A DNA stretch of 16,551 bases from Actinomycetes bacterium (GTDB lineage Bacteria; Actinomycetota; Thermoleophilia; Gaiellales; Gaiellaceae), in the NCBI GenBank assembly GCA_025350775.1, contig JANXXF010000029.1:1-16551 (forward strand). Reading direction: 5' to 3'. Of the stretch, positions 7,076-16,551 are shown piece after piece. The notes under the pieces were generated by a model that worked only from the letters and a program-made list of their open reading frames with translations, ran no database searches and was not told where the DNA came from. Each line of letters begins with the position of its first letter. Positions within the stretch are counted from its first letter, which is position 1. The position numbers and the translations under genes were made by a program.

Positions 7076-8173
7076 AGCACCCTCCCGGCGGCCTTTGCCA
7101 AGAGGTACTCACGGATGAACCCGTCGAGGTCACCGTCGAGGACGCCCTGGATGTTGCCGACCTCGAAATCGGTGCGGTGATCCTTCACGAGTTGGTACGG
7201 GTGGAGCACATACGAGCGGATCTGGCTGCCGAAGCCGATGTCCTGCGCCTGGCCTCGCTCTTTCGCTAGCTCGGCCTCGCGCTCCTCCTCGGCCTGCTCG
7301 ACGAGGCGCGACTTGAGCATCCGCAGCGCCGTCAGCTTGTTCGACGTCTGCGAGCGCTCGTTCTGGCACTGCACGACGATGCCGGACGGCAGGTGCGTGA
7401 TGCGCACCGCCGAGTCGGTCTTGTTGACGTGCTGCCCACCTGCGCCTGACGCCCGGTAGGTGTCGATGCGCAGGTCGGTCTCGTCGATCTCGATCGAGTC
7501 GTCCTCGGGCAGGAGCGGAGCGGCGATGACCGTCGAGAACGAGGTGTGGCGACGATGCGCCGAGTCGAACGGCGACAGCCGGACGAGCCGGTGGACGCCG
7601 CGCTCGGCCTTGAACAGCCCGTACGCGTTCTCGCCCTTCACGGCGAATGTCGCCGACTTGAGGCCGGCCTCCTCGCCCGGACTCGCCTCCAGCAGCTCCG
7701 CCTTGAAGCCCCTGTCGTCGCACCAGCGGAGGTACATGCGCAGGAGCATCTCGGTCCAGTCCTGCGAGTCGGTACCGCCCGTGCCGGAGTGGACGGTGAC
7801 GACCGCGTCGCCGCCGTCGTACTCGCCCGAGAACAGCGCCTCGACCTGGAGCTGGTCGAGCGACCGCTTGAGCGGGACGAGCATGGCCGCGATGTCGTCG
7901 ACCATGTCGGGGTCGAGCTCGAAGAGCTCGGCGGCGTCGCCCTGGTCACGCACCAGGCCGTCGTAGCGCTCGAGGCGCCGCGTGGCGCGCGCGTGCTCCG
8001 CCGACATGCCGGCAGCCCTCTGCTGATCGTCCCAGAAGCCGGGCTCGCCCATCGCGGACTCGAGCTCGGCGGCGCGCTTCCTCAGCCCGTCCGGGTCAAA
8101 GGTAATCACGGACCCAGGCGAGCTGGGCTCTGATCTCCTCGAGCGTGGAAGCGACTTCGGCGGCGTCTGCCAT
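7072..8173 (-). CDS. prfB: Peptide chain release factor 2 (programmed +1 frameshift)
   Basis: RF2 recognises UGA and UAA and triggers peptide release on the ribosome. Translation starts at ATG 8173 (MADAAEVAST...), runs 25 codons to CTT (8101-8099) and meets TGA (8098-8096). A +1 shift then continues as GAC CCG GAC and gives a 366-residue protein, the normal RF2 length. Motifs are the codon-reading SPF tripeptide (200-202) and the catalytic GGQ (245-247, in GAGGQHVNKT). A continuous frame also extends upstream of the shift site, but it overlaps the methyltransferase and lacks RF2 character. The ATG follows the methyltransferase stop by 3 nt. The end overlaps ftsE by ATGA. The conserved actinobacterial order prfB-ftsE-ftsX-smpB supports the call. 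Confidence 0.96.
8095..8101 (-). promoter_or_regulatory. Programmed +1 frameshift site CTT TGA C in prfB
   Basis: On the minus strand the zero frame reads GAT TAC CTT TGA, and the +1 frame continues GAC CCG. CTTTGAC is the conserved RF2 autoregulatory slippery site: low RF2 lets the ribosome pause at UGA and slip, while high RF2 terminates. The E. coli site has a Shine-Dalgarno-like AGGGGG just before CTT. Here that place reads GGGTCCGTGATTAC, with no good match. Confidence 0.93.
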
Positions 8174-8176
8174 GGG

Positions 8177-8950
8177 CTACAGCGTACCGGCAGGGGCCCC
8201 GCGGGCCTCCCCACCAGCCCTGACGACGCCGATGCCCTTGGCCGCCGGAGGGGGCGACAGGAGATCCTGTGCCTCGGGATGGGAGGCCCTGAGCTCGGCC
8301 CACAACCGGTGGACACCGACGTCCTCGGACCGGTTCGCGATGTCGTGGAGGGCGATGATCCCGCCCGGGCGCACGAGCGGTGCGTACGTCTCGTAGTCGA
8401 GGCGTGCACCCTCGTAGGTGTGGTCGCCGTCGATGAAGAGGAAGTCGAGCGGCCGCCCGGCAAGGGCGCGCTCGACGCGCTCGCGTGCTGCGACAGCGTG
8501 CGAGTCGCCACGGATCAGCACGACGCGCTGCCGGGCACGGGCGAAGGCCCGGTAGAGCGGTGCCCGCGTCAGTGGATAGCCGGAGCCCCAGCGGCCCCAC
8601 GGCAGGTCGACGCTGACCACGACAGCGTCGTCGGCGGCGACGCGCGACCACAGGAAGAGGCTGCCCCCGCCCGCCGTCCCGATCTCGAGCAGTGCCCGCG
8701 GAGCGTCGGCGGCCAGCAGCTCGAGCAGGGGCTCCACCTCGACGCGGTGCTGGAGCGCGGGGATTCCGAGGCCATGGCTCTCGAAATCGTGGGTCAGGGT
8801 GACGAACCCCGCGATGGTGTCGACGCCTACCGCGCGGCGCCTCAGCGCTCGTCCGGCAAGCCAGGCCTGGAGGAAGCGCAGCGGGATCCCCGCCAGCCGC
8901 CTGACACCGTCGCGCATGACCACAGGGTAGCCACCGGGGGCGGCGGACAC
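8177..8950 (-). CDS. Class I SAM-dependent methyltransferase
   Basis: A 257-residue Rossmann-fold methyltransferase resembling the Methyltransf_24 / cephalosporin-hydroxylase-like group. SAM-binding motif I is LLEIGTAGGGS (about 88-97). The acidic strand-2 end is VVSVDLPWG (Asp115). DFLFIDGDHTYEG (169-181) and LVRPGGIIALHD (192-203) are typical of that group. About 60 N-terminal residues precede the fold. The substrate cannot be told; relatives modify sugars, lipids or small molecules. The start may be GTG at 8950, 6 nt after the GNAT stop, or ATG at 8917 (246 residues). Neither has a strong Shine-Dalgarno. It ends 3 nt before prfB, so it is co-transcribed with prfB, but no functional link is evident. 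Confidence 0.82.
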   Translation of the reverse strand: MSAAPGGYPVVMRDGVRRLAGIPLRFLQAWLAGRALRRRAVGVDTIAGFVTLTHDFESHGLGIPALQHRVEVEPLLELLAADAPRALLEIGTAGGGSLFLWSRVAADDAVVVSVDLPWGRWGSGYPLTRAPLYRAFARARQRVVLIRGDSHAVAARERVERALAGRPLDFLFIDGDHTYEGARLDYETYAPLVRPGGIIALHDIANRSEDVGVHRLWAELRASHPEAQDLLSPPPAAKGIGVVRAGGEARGAPAGTL

Positions 8951-8956
8951 GGCCGC

Positions 8957-9510
8957 TCAGAGCTCCAGGCGGAGCACCGGCCGGGTCGCGTCAGCGCGCG
9001 CCACGACGAAGCCGGCGGCCCGGAACAGCGCCTCCGGGCCGTTCCAGAGGTCGTCCGCGGCCAGGCCCTCGCCACGCCGGGGGAAGGCCTCCAGATGCGT
9101 TGCTCCACCGTCACGTGCCCGCACGACAGCTGCTGTCAGCAGAGCCTGCGCCACGCCTCCGCCCCGCCAGGCCGGCGCGACCAGGAAGCACGTCACCGCC
9201 CACGCCTCCGGGTCCGGGCCCAGGGTGAGCTGGCGCACGAGTTTGGCCAGCCGGTCGCGCGGCCCGAGCTGGCACCAGCCCACCGGCTCGCCGCCCGCGT
9301 ACGCCAGCAGGCCGTCGTGCTCGCCGCGCGCGAACAGCGCGTCGCGCAGCTCGTGGTTCTCGGCGGCGGTGCGGTCACCCCAGCCGTCCCAGGTGGGCAC
9401 CCACCAGGCGGCGCAGGCGCACCAGCCGGCGTCGTCGCAGTCGCCGTGCAGGCGGTAGAAGTCGGCGCGCCTGCCCGTGTCGAGCGGGACGATCTCGAGC
9501 TCGGCGGCGC

Positions 9511-9526
<16 letters not shown>
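8957..9526 (-). CDS. GNAT-family N-acetyltransferase
   Basis: A 189-residue protein with GNAT acetyl-CoA motif A, CFLVAPAWRGGGVAQALL (113-130), in which R121-x-x-G-x-A is the pyrophosphate loop. AYAGGEPVGWCQLGPR (76-90) is the preceding strand pair, and EALFRAAGFVVAR near the C-terminus is the usual motif B helix and strand. The N-terminal part is rich in Cys and Trp (GWCACAAWWVPTWDGWG, 34-50), a pattern seen in some uncharacterised GNATs. The acceptor is unknown. GTG at 9526 is chosen; it overlaps the secA end by 16 nt. The next GTG upstream (9559) would overlap by 49 nt. Confidence 0.82.
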
Positions 9527-12207
<2,681 letters not shown>

Positions 12208-12243
12208 GCCCTAGAGGTTACCCACTGGGGGGCGCTGCGGGAC

Positions 12244-12846
12244 TCAGAGGGACTCGGCCATGACCTCCCAGGCGGTGCCGGCGAGACGCGAGGCCTGGAC
12301 GACGAAGGCGGCGCCGCAGCCGGCGCCGAGCGCCTCGACGGCGGGCAAGGCCGCGAAATCGGGCAGGTCGTCGACCCGCAGCAGGCGCTCACCCTCCTGG
12401 ACGGAGAAGACGATGTGGCGGCCCGGCGTGTCGGCCGGCAGCGTCGCGACGTGAATCGCCGTGGCGGCGACGGCCCACAGCGCGGGCTCGCGGCGGACGG
12501 CCTCGCAGCGATAGGGCGGCGCCAGCTCTGCCGAGGCGGCTGCCACGAGCGGCGCAAGCCCGTCGGCCGGCCCCTCCTCGACGACGACCGCGCCGTCGGC
12601 GAGCACGACGAAGCGGACCCGGTCGGCGGCGGCAGGGCCGGCAGCTTCGACGACGACCACCGCGTCCCAGTCGCGCGCTCGCGGAATGCCGTGAACGCCG
12701 GCACCGCCCCAGTGCGGGGTCGTGTCGACCGGAGCGGCGAACGCCGGCACGCGCGCCGTGGCCACCGCAGTCGCCGCGGGCGACCGTCCCCGCGGGGCGC
12801 GCCCGAGGAGCCGCGCGATCTCCGGCAGGTGGCTGAGGTGCATCAC
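12244..12846 (-). CDS. Hypothetical protein between comF and secA
   Basis: I do not recognise this 200-residue protein (199 if the second codon, ATG at 12843, is used instead of GTG at 12846). It is Ala- and Val-rich with a hydrophobic strand near DAVVVVEAA (61-69) and another at RVRFVVLADGAVVVEEG (75-91). The C-terminal half has HIVFSVQEGERLLRVDDLPD, and the end is GTAWEVMAESL. No signal peptide, long membrane helix, Cys cluster or catalytic motif is evident. The strong codon bias and the tight fit between comF (67-nt gap) and secA (36-nt gap) support a real gene. In relatives this place often holds hpf/raiA, but the sequence does not look like HPF. Confidence 0.7.
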   Translation of the reverse strand: MMHLSHLPEIARLLGRAPRGRSPAATAVATARVPAFAAPVDTTPHWGGAGVHGIPRARDWDAVVVVEAAGPAAADRVRFVVLADGAVVVEEGPADGLAPLVAAASAELAPPYRCEAVRREPALWAVAATAIHVATLPADTPGRHIVFSVQEGERLLRVDDLPDFAALPAVEALGAGCGAAFVVQASRLAGTAWEVMAESL

Positions 12847-12913
12847 GGCGAGCGTACCGGACTGCCCGTGCGAGGCGCGTGCGCGCCGCCTGGCCCGGGG
12901 ACGCGTGCCCGCC

Positions 12914-13585
12914 TCAGCGCACCGCGCGCGCCAGCGTCACCACCTCGACCCGTGTGGCGCCCGCCGCCAGCAGGGCTGCCGCGGCGGCCGACACCGTAGC
13001 TCCGGTGGTGTAGACGTCGTCGACGAGCGCCACGGCCGACGGCGCCCGCCCGAACGCGCGGAACGCACCCTGCACGTTCGCCTGCCGCTGCGCGCGCGGC
13101 AGCCCGCGCTGACGCCGCGACCCGGCCCGCCGTACGAGCAACGGGGCCACTGGCAGCGCCCAGCGTCGTCCCAGCTCCCGGGCGAGCCGCTCGGGCGGAT
13201 GATGGCCGCGCCGGAGCGCCCGATCCGGATCGGGTGGCACGTAGGTGAGCGCGGCGACCTGCGGCCGCACCACCGCCCCGATCACGAGCCCGGCCGCGAG
13301 CGGCGCCGCGCCGCGCACGCCGCGCTCCTTCCAGGCGCCGACGAAGCCCCGCAGCGCATCGTCGTAGGCGACGGCGGCGCGCGCCGACGCGAACGCAAGC
13401 CGGCGGCTGCGGCACTCGCGACAGCGCTCCTCGGGTCGCGGCCGCGGCGCCCCGCAAAGGGCGCAGAGATGCCCGTCCAGCCAGCGCAGCCGTTCGACGC
13501 AGCCGGCGCACAGCGCCGCACCGGCGGCCCCACAGCCGAGACAGCGCCGCGGCACCAGCAGGTCGAGCAGAAGGTCGAGTCCCAC
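12914..13585 (-). CDS. comF: ComF family phosphoribosyltransferase-like protein
   Basis: A 223-residue ComF/GntX-type protein. In competent bacteria ComF takes part in DNA uptake; in many others its role is unknown. Two N-terminal zinc-knuckle pairs are seen (Cys15/18 with Cys26/29, and Cys41/44 with Cys55/58). The phosphoribosyltransferase part follows with RRGHHPPERLA (125-135), QRGLPRAQRQANVQGAF (159-175) and PRPP loop VALVDDVYTTGAT (185-197). The start is GTG at 13585, preceded by a G-rich run that could act as a ribosome site. That run also pairs with CCCCC in a 5-bp hairpin (13587-13603). It follows the nucleotidyltransferase gene by 37 nt and precedes the unknown gene and secA. Confidence 0.9.
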   Translation of the reverse strand: MGLDLLLDLLVPRRCLGCGAAGAALCAGCVERLRWLDGHLCALCGAPRPRPEERCRECRSRRLAFASARAAVAYDDALRGFVGAWKERGVRGAAPLAAGLVIGAVVRPQVAALTYVPPDPDRALRRGHHPPERLARELGRRWALPVAPLLVRRAGSRRQRGLPRAQRQANVQGAFRAFGRAPSAVALVDDVYTTGATVSAAAAALLAAGATRVEVVTLARAVR

Positions 13586-13622
13586 GCCCCCACGCTACGG
13601 GGGACGGACGCACAGCTTCGGG

Positions 13623-14378
13623 TCAGCTCTGGAGCAGTTCCGTGAAGAGCCGGTCGGCCTCCTGCAGCGCCTCGAGGCCGCCGATGTCGTACCAGAGCCC
13701 GTCCAGCCGCCAGGTGTGCACCGGCTGCTGCTCAAACAGCCAGGCTACGAAGCGGCCAGGCTGATCCGGGTTGTTGCCCTCCGCCAGGTAGCGGCGCACC
13801 TCGCCCAGCGCCACGCGCGGATAGAAATAGAGCGCGATGCAGGAGAGCGTCGAGGTGGGCTCGGCGGGCTTCTCGACGAAGGACGTCAGCCGGCCGTCGG
13901 CAGCGACCTCGACCATGCTGTACTTCGGCATCTCGGCAAGGTCGCCGATGTCGGTGAGCACGACCACGGGCGCGCCCCGCTCGCGGCAGACGGCCGAGAA
14001 GCCCGCAAGGCTCTCGGCGAAGAGGTTGTCGCCGGCCATGACGACGATGTCGTCGTCGATGCCCTCGCTGTCGAGCACGAACGCGAGATCGCCGTTCGCG
14101 CCCAGGCGGTTCGACTCGTCGGTGGTGCCGTCGTCGATGATCCGTGGCGCGAGACCCGGGCGCGGCGGCGTGAACCCGGCCGACCACTCCGCGAAGTGGC
14201 GGGCGAACTTGGCGTTGGTGACGAGCAGGATCTCGTCGACGTCGGGCATCGTGGCAAGCCGGCCCACCACGTGCTCGACCATCGGCTTGCCCGCGACGGG
14301 CAGCAGTGCCTTCGGCTGGTCGATGGTGAGCGGATAGAGCCGTGTGGCGTAGCCGGCGGCGAGGATGATCGCCTTCAT
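13623..14378 (-). CDS. Sugar-1-phosphate nucleotidyltransferase
   Basis: A 251-residue enzyme of the NTP_transferase family (glucose-1-phosphate thymidylyl/uridylyltransferase type), expected to join a nucleotide to a sugar or alditol phosphate. The opening MKAIILAAGYATRLYPLT followed by PKALLPVAGKPM (22-33) is the nucleotide-binding signature, with Ala11 where the family usually has Gly. Metal ligands are probably Asp117 (MAGDNLF) and Asp231 (LWYDIGG). FVEKPAEP (167-174) is the sugar-phosphate site. No C-terminal left-handed beta-helix is present, so it is not GlmU. The ATG overlaps the mtnA stop as ATGA, so it is translationally coupled to mtnA. The substrate cannot be read from sequence. 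Confidence 0.88.
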   Translation of the reverse strand: MKAIILAAGYATRLYPLTIDQPKALLPVAGKPMVEHVVGRLATMPDVDEILLVTNAKFARHFAEWSAGFTPPRPGLAPRIIDDGTTDESNRLGANGDLAFVLDSEGIDDDIVVMAGDNLFAESLAGFSAVCRERGAPVVVLTDIGDLAEMPKYSMVEVAADGRLTSFVEKPAEPTSTLSCIALYFYPRVALGEVRRYLAEGNNPDQPGRFVAWLFEQQPVHTWRLDGLWYDIGGLEALQEADRLFTELLQS

Positions 14379-15325
14379 GCGAACGCTCCCGGGTCGAGGT
14401 CGAAGGGGGCGCGGTGGATGCCGCGCTCGGTGACGATGGCCGAGATGAGAGCGGCGGGCGTCACGTCAAAAGCGGGGTTGCGGGCGGGGAAACGCGCGGT
14501 CAGCTCGGCGCCGTCGCGCTCCTCGATCGGGATCGCGCCGCCGTCGGCGAGCGACAGGTCAACCGTCGACGACGGGGCGACGATGACGAGCGGAATACCA
14601 TGGTGGTGAGCGAGCACGGCGAGCATGTAGGTGCCGATCTTATTGGCAGTGTCGCCGTTGGCGGCGATCCGGTCGGCGCCGGTGACGACCAAGTCGACTT
14701 CGCCGCGGGCCATCGTCAAGGCGGCGGCCGAGTCGGCAATCACGTGGAACGGAACCCCCGCCTGCTCGAGCTCCCAGGCGGTGAGCCGGGCCCCCTGGAG
14801 CAACGGCCGGGTCTCGTCGGCCCACACGTGCTCGACCAGGCCCGCCTCGTGGGCGCGCACGATCGCCCCGACGGCCGTCCCCACGCCACCGGTCGCCAGC
14901 CCGCCGGCGTTGCAGTGGGTCAGCACCCGCAGCCCCGGCGAGAACAGCGCGAGCGCGTGCTCGGCCATCCGGCGGCAGCGCTCCACCTCCTCGACGTGGA
15001 TGGCACGGGCGCGCTCGGCCGGATCACCGGCCCAGGCGTCCATCTCAGCCAGTGCCCAGAAGAGGTTCACCGCCGTCGGGCGTGACGCGGCCAGGACGGC
15101 ACGCGCGGCCGCCCGGTCCTCGCCGTGCCAGGCGGCAAGGGCCATGCCGTACGCGGCCGCGACCCCGATCGCAGGGGCACCACGCACCGCGAGCGTCCTG
15201 ATCGCCTCCGCGACCTCCGCCGCGGAGTGGCACGACAGCTCGACCCGCTCGGCCGGCAGCTGCCGCTGGTCGAGCAGTACGACGGCGCCGTCCTCCAGCC
15301 GGATGATCTCCTCGGGTGCGAGCAC
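14375..15325 (-). CDS. mtnA: S-methyl-5-thioribose-1-phosphate isomerase
   Basis: Converts methylthioribose-1-phosphate to methylthioribulose-1-phosphate in methionine salvage from methylthioadenosine. The 316-residue protein has the isomerase pattern: VLLDQRQLP (16-24), RGAPAIGVAAAYG (48-60), active-site Cys138 in THCNAGGLATGGVGT, and catalytic Asp218 in VVTGADRIAANGDTANKIGT. The C-terminus RNPAFDVTP is typical. It belongs to the eIF2B-like fold, and Cys plus Asp in this context favour MtnA over eIF2B subunits. The start is GTG at 15325, 25 nt after the ahcY stop. Earlier in-frame sequence lies inside ahcY and is not conserved-looking. No mtnB, mtnC, mtnD or mtnP is visible in this window. 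Confidence 0.93.
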   Translation of the reverse strand: MLAPEEIIRLEDGAVVLLDQRQLPAERVELSCHSAAEVAEAIRTLAVRGAPAIGVAAAYGMALAAWHGEDRAAARAVLAASRPTAVNLFWALAEMDAWAGDPAERARAIHVEEVERCRRMAEHALALFSPGLRVLTHCNAGGLATGGVGTAVGAIVRAHEAGLVEHVWADETRPLLQGARLTAWELEQAGVPFHVIADSAAALTMARGEVDLVVTGADRIAANGDTANKIGTYMLAVLAHHHGIPLVIVAPSSTVDLSLADGGAIPIEERDGAELTARFPARNPAFDVTPAALISAIVTERGIHRAPFDLDPGAFA

Positions 15326-15350
15326 GGTCAGCGCACCGGGGGCCGGCCGC

Positions 15351-16551
15351 TCACGTGCCCTCTTCCCAGGATGCGAGGTAGCGCTCCTGCTCCGCAGTGA
15401 GCCGATCGATCTCGACGCCCATCGTCGCCAGCTTGACGCGGGCGATCTCGCGGTCGATCTCCGCCGGCACGGCATAGACCTTCCGCTCGAGGCTGCCCGC
15501 GTTGCGTACCGCGTACTCGGCGCTGAGCGCCTGGTTGGCAAAGGACATGTCCATGACGGTCGCCGGGTGGCCCTCCGCAGCGCCGAGGTTGACGAGCCGG
15601 CCCTCCGCCAGGAGATACACGGTTCGCCCGTCGGCCAGCACGAACTCCTCGACGGACGGCCGCACGGTGCGGCTGCTCAGCGCGAGCGCCCTGAGCGCGG
15701 GCAGCTCGATCTCGACGTTGAAGTGACCGGTATTGGCGATGATCGCGCCGTCCTTCAGCAGCTCGAGATGCCGGCCGGCAAGCACGTGCTTGTCGCCGGT
15801 GGCGGTGACGAAGATGTCGCCGATCGCGGCGGCCTCGAGCATCGGCATCACGGCGAAGCCGTCCATGACGGCCTCGAGCGCCTTCACCGGCTCGACCTCG
15901 GTGACGATCACCTGCGCACCCATGCCCCTGGCGCGCAAGGCGACCCCACGGCCACACCAGCCATAGCCCGCCACGACGAACCTCGTGCCGGCGATCAGCG
16001 TGTTCGTCGAGCGCATGATCGCGTCGAGCGTCGACTGCCCGGTGCCGTAGCGGTTGTCGAACAGGTGCTTCGTCTGCGCCTCGTTGACCGCGATCACCGG
16101 GAAGGCGAGCTTGCCCTCGCGCTCGAGCGCCTTCAGGCGGAGAACGCCCGTCGTCGTCTCCTCGGTGCCCGCGATGACGGTGCCGAGCTGCTCGCGCCGC
16201 GCCGAGTGCAGCACGCCGATCACGTCGGCGCCATCGTCCATCGTGAGCTGCGGGCGATGGTCGCAGGCCGCCTCGATGTGGGCGTAGTACGAGTCGTGAT
16301 CCTCGCCTCTGATCGCGAAGGTCGGGATCCCGTACTCGACGACGAGGGCGGCAGCCGTCTCGTCCTGGGTCGAGAGTGGGTTCGAGCCGCACAGCAGGAC
16401 GTCGGCGCCGCCCGCCTGCAGCGTGCGCATCAGGTTCGCGGTCTCGGTGGTGACGTGTAGGCAGGCCGCGATGCGAAGCCCGGCCAGCGGGCGGTCACGC
16501 GCGAAACGGTCGCGGATGGCGCGGAGCACGGGCATCTGCCGGTCGGCCCAC
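15351..16551 (-). CDS. ahcY: Adenosylhomocysteinase (5' end outside the window)
   Basis: An NAD-dependent enzyme that splits S-adenosylhomocysteine into adenosine and homocysteine, relieving product inhibition of methyltransferases. The frame stays open to the window edge. The residues before the first internal Met are WADRQ, and WADRQMPVLRAIRDRF is the conserved N-terminal motif, so the true start lies off the right edge. ETTTGVLRL, NEAQTKHLFDNRYGTGQST (substrate pocket) and NAD-binding GYGWCGRG are present. The C-terminus ends LTAEQERYLASWEEGT, the short form known from archaea and Thermotoga, instead of the YRY ending of the eukaryotic type. mtnA follows after 25 nt, so the two salvage steps are probably co-expressed. 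Confidence 0.95.
   Translation of the reverse strand, partial: WADRQMPVLRAIRDRFARDRPLAGLRIAACLHVTTETANLMRTLQAGGADVLLCGSNPLSTQDETAAALVVEYGIPTFAIRGEDHDSYYAHIEAACDHRPQLTMDDGADVIGVLHSARREQLGTVIAGTEETTTGVLRLKALEREGKLAFPVIAVNEAQTKHLFDNRYGTGQSTLDAIMRSTNTLIAGTRFVVAGYGWCGRGVALRARGMGAQVIVTEVEPVKALEAVMDGFAVMPMLEAAAIGDIFVTATGDKHVLAGRHLELLKDGAIIANTGHFNVEIELPALRALALSSRTVRPSVEEFVLADGRTVYLLAEGRLVNLGAAEGHPATVMDMSFANQALSAEYAVRNAGSLERKVYAVPAEIDREIARVKLATMGVEIDRLTAEQERYLASWEEGT

Noticed and set aside
8174..8511. Longer prfB N-terminus in the main frame, upstream of the frameshift site
   Set aside because: It overlaps the methyltransferase gene and is Arg/Ser/Pro-rich. The ATG at 8173 plus the CTTTGAC shift gives a normal-length RF2.
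12874..12887. Hairpin GGCGC-GTGC-GCGCC between comF and the unknown gene, considered as a terminator
   Set aside because: Only 5 bp, no T-run, in very GC-rich DNA where such palindromes arise by chance; spacing suggests the operon continues.
14631..16460. 609-codon plus-strand open frame opposite mtnA and ahcY
   Set aside because: It spans two clear minus-strand enzymes and has no recognisable motif; it is a GC-driven shadow.

Overview
High-GC bacterial chromosome segment. The gene content is core housekeeping. The order prfB-ftsE-ftsX-(rnr)-smpB-ssrA and comF-x-secA is the one known from Actinomycetota. My best guess is a deep-branching actinobacterium such as a member of Thermoleophilia. 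That guess rests on gene order, GC content and protein style, not on a database match.

All recognisable genes lie on the minus strand, so transcription runs from the right edge to the left. From the right: ahcY (cut by the window edge), mtnA and a sugar-phosphate nucleotidyltransferase form a tight group for S-adenosylhomocysteine and methylthioadenosine recycling plus an NDP-sugar-type enzyme. Next come comF, an unrecognised ~200-residue protein and secA. A GNAT acetyltransferase and a class I SAM methyltransferase follow. Then comes prfB, which needs a programmed +1 frameshift at CTT-TGA-C to be translated. After it are ftsE and ftsX (divisome ABC complex), rnr (RNase R/II family), smpB, a soluble hybrid PAS histidine kinase with a receiver domain, and finally the tmRNA gene ssrA with a hairpin terminator. 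Most junctions are short gaps or overlaps (ATGA at prfB/ftsE, ftsE/ftsX and mtnA/nucleotidyltransferase), which suggests long operons.

The left half is a translation-termination and ribosome-rescue neighbourhood. It holds RF2, the tmRNA, its partner SmpB, and RNase R, which degrades non-stop mRNA. A sensor kinase sits between smpB and ssrA.

The most interesting unexplained element is the 123-nt gap between rnr and smpB. A 25-bp imperfect inverted repeat encloses three more hairpins, so the whole ~118 nt can fold as a four-way cloverleaf, and the rnr stop codon lies in its outer arm. Other points worth checking are the missing conventional start codon of rnr, an N-terminal extension of FtsE with coding-like base composition, and the unknown protein in the slot that usually holds hpf. 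No mobile elements, CRISPR arrays, tRNA or rRNA genes were seen. Positions 1-72 hold nothing I can assign.
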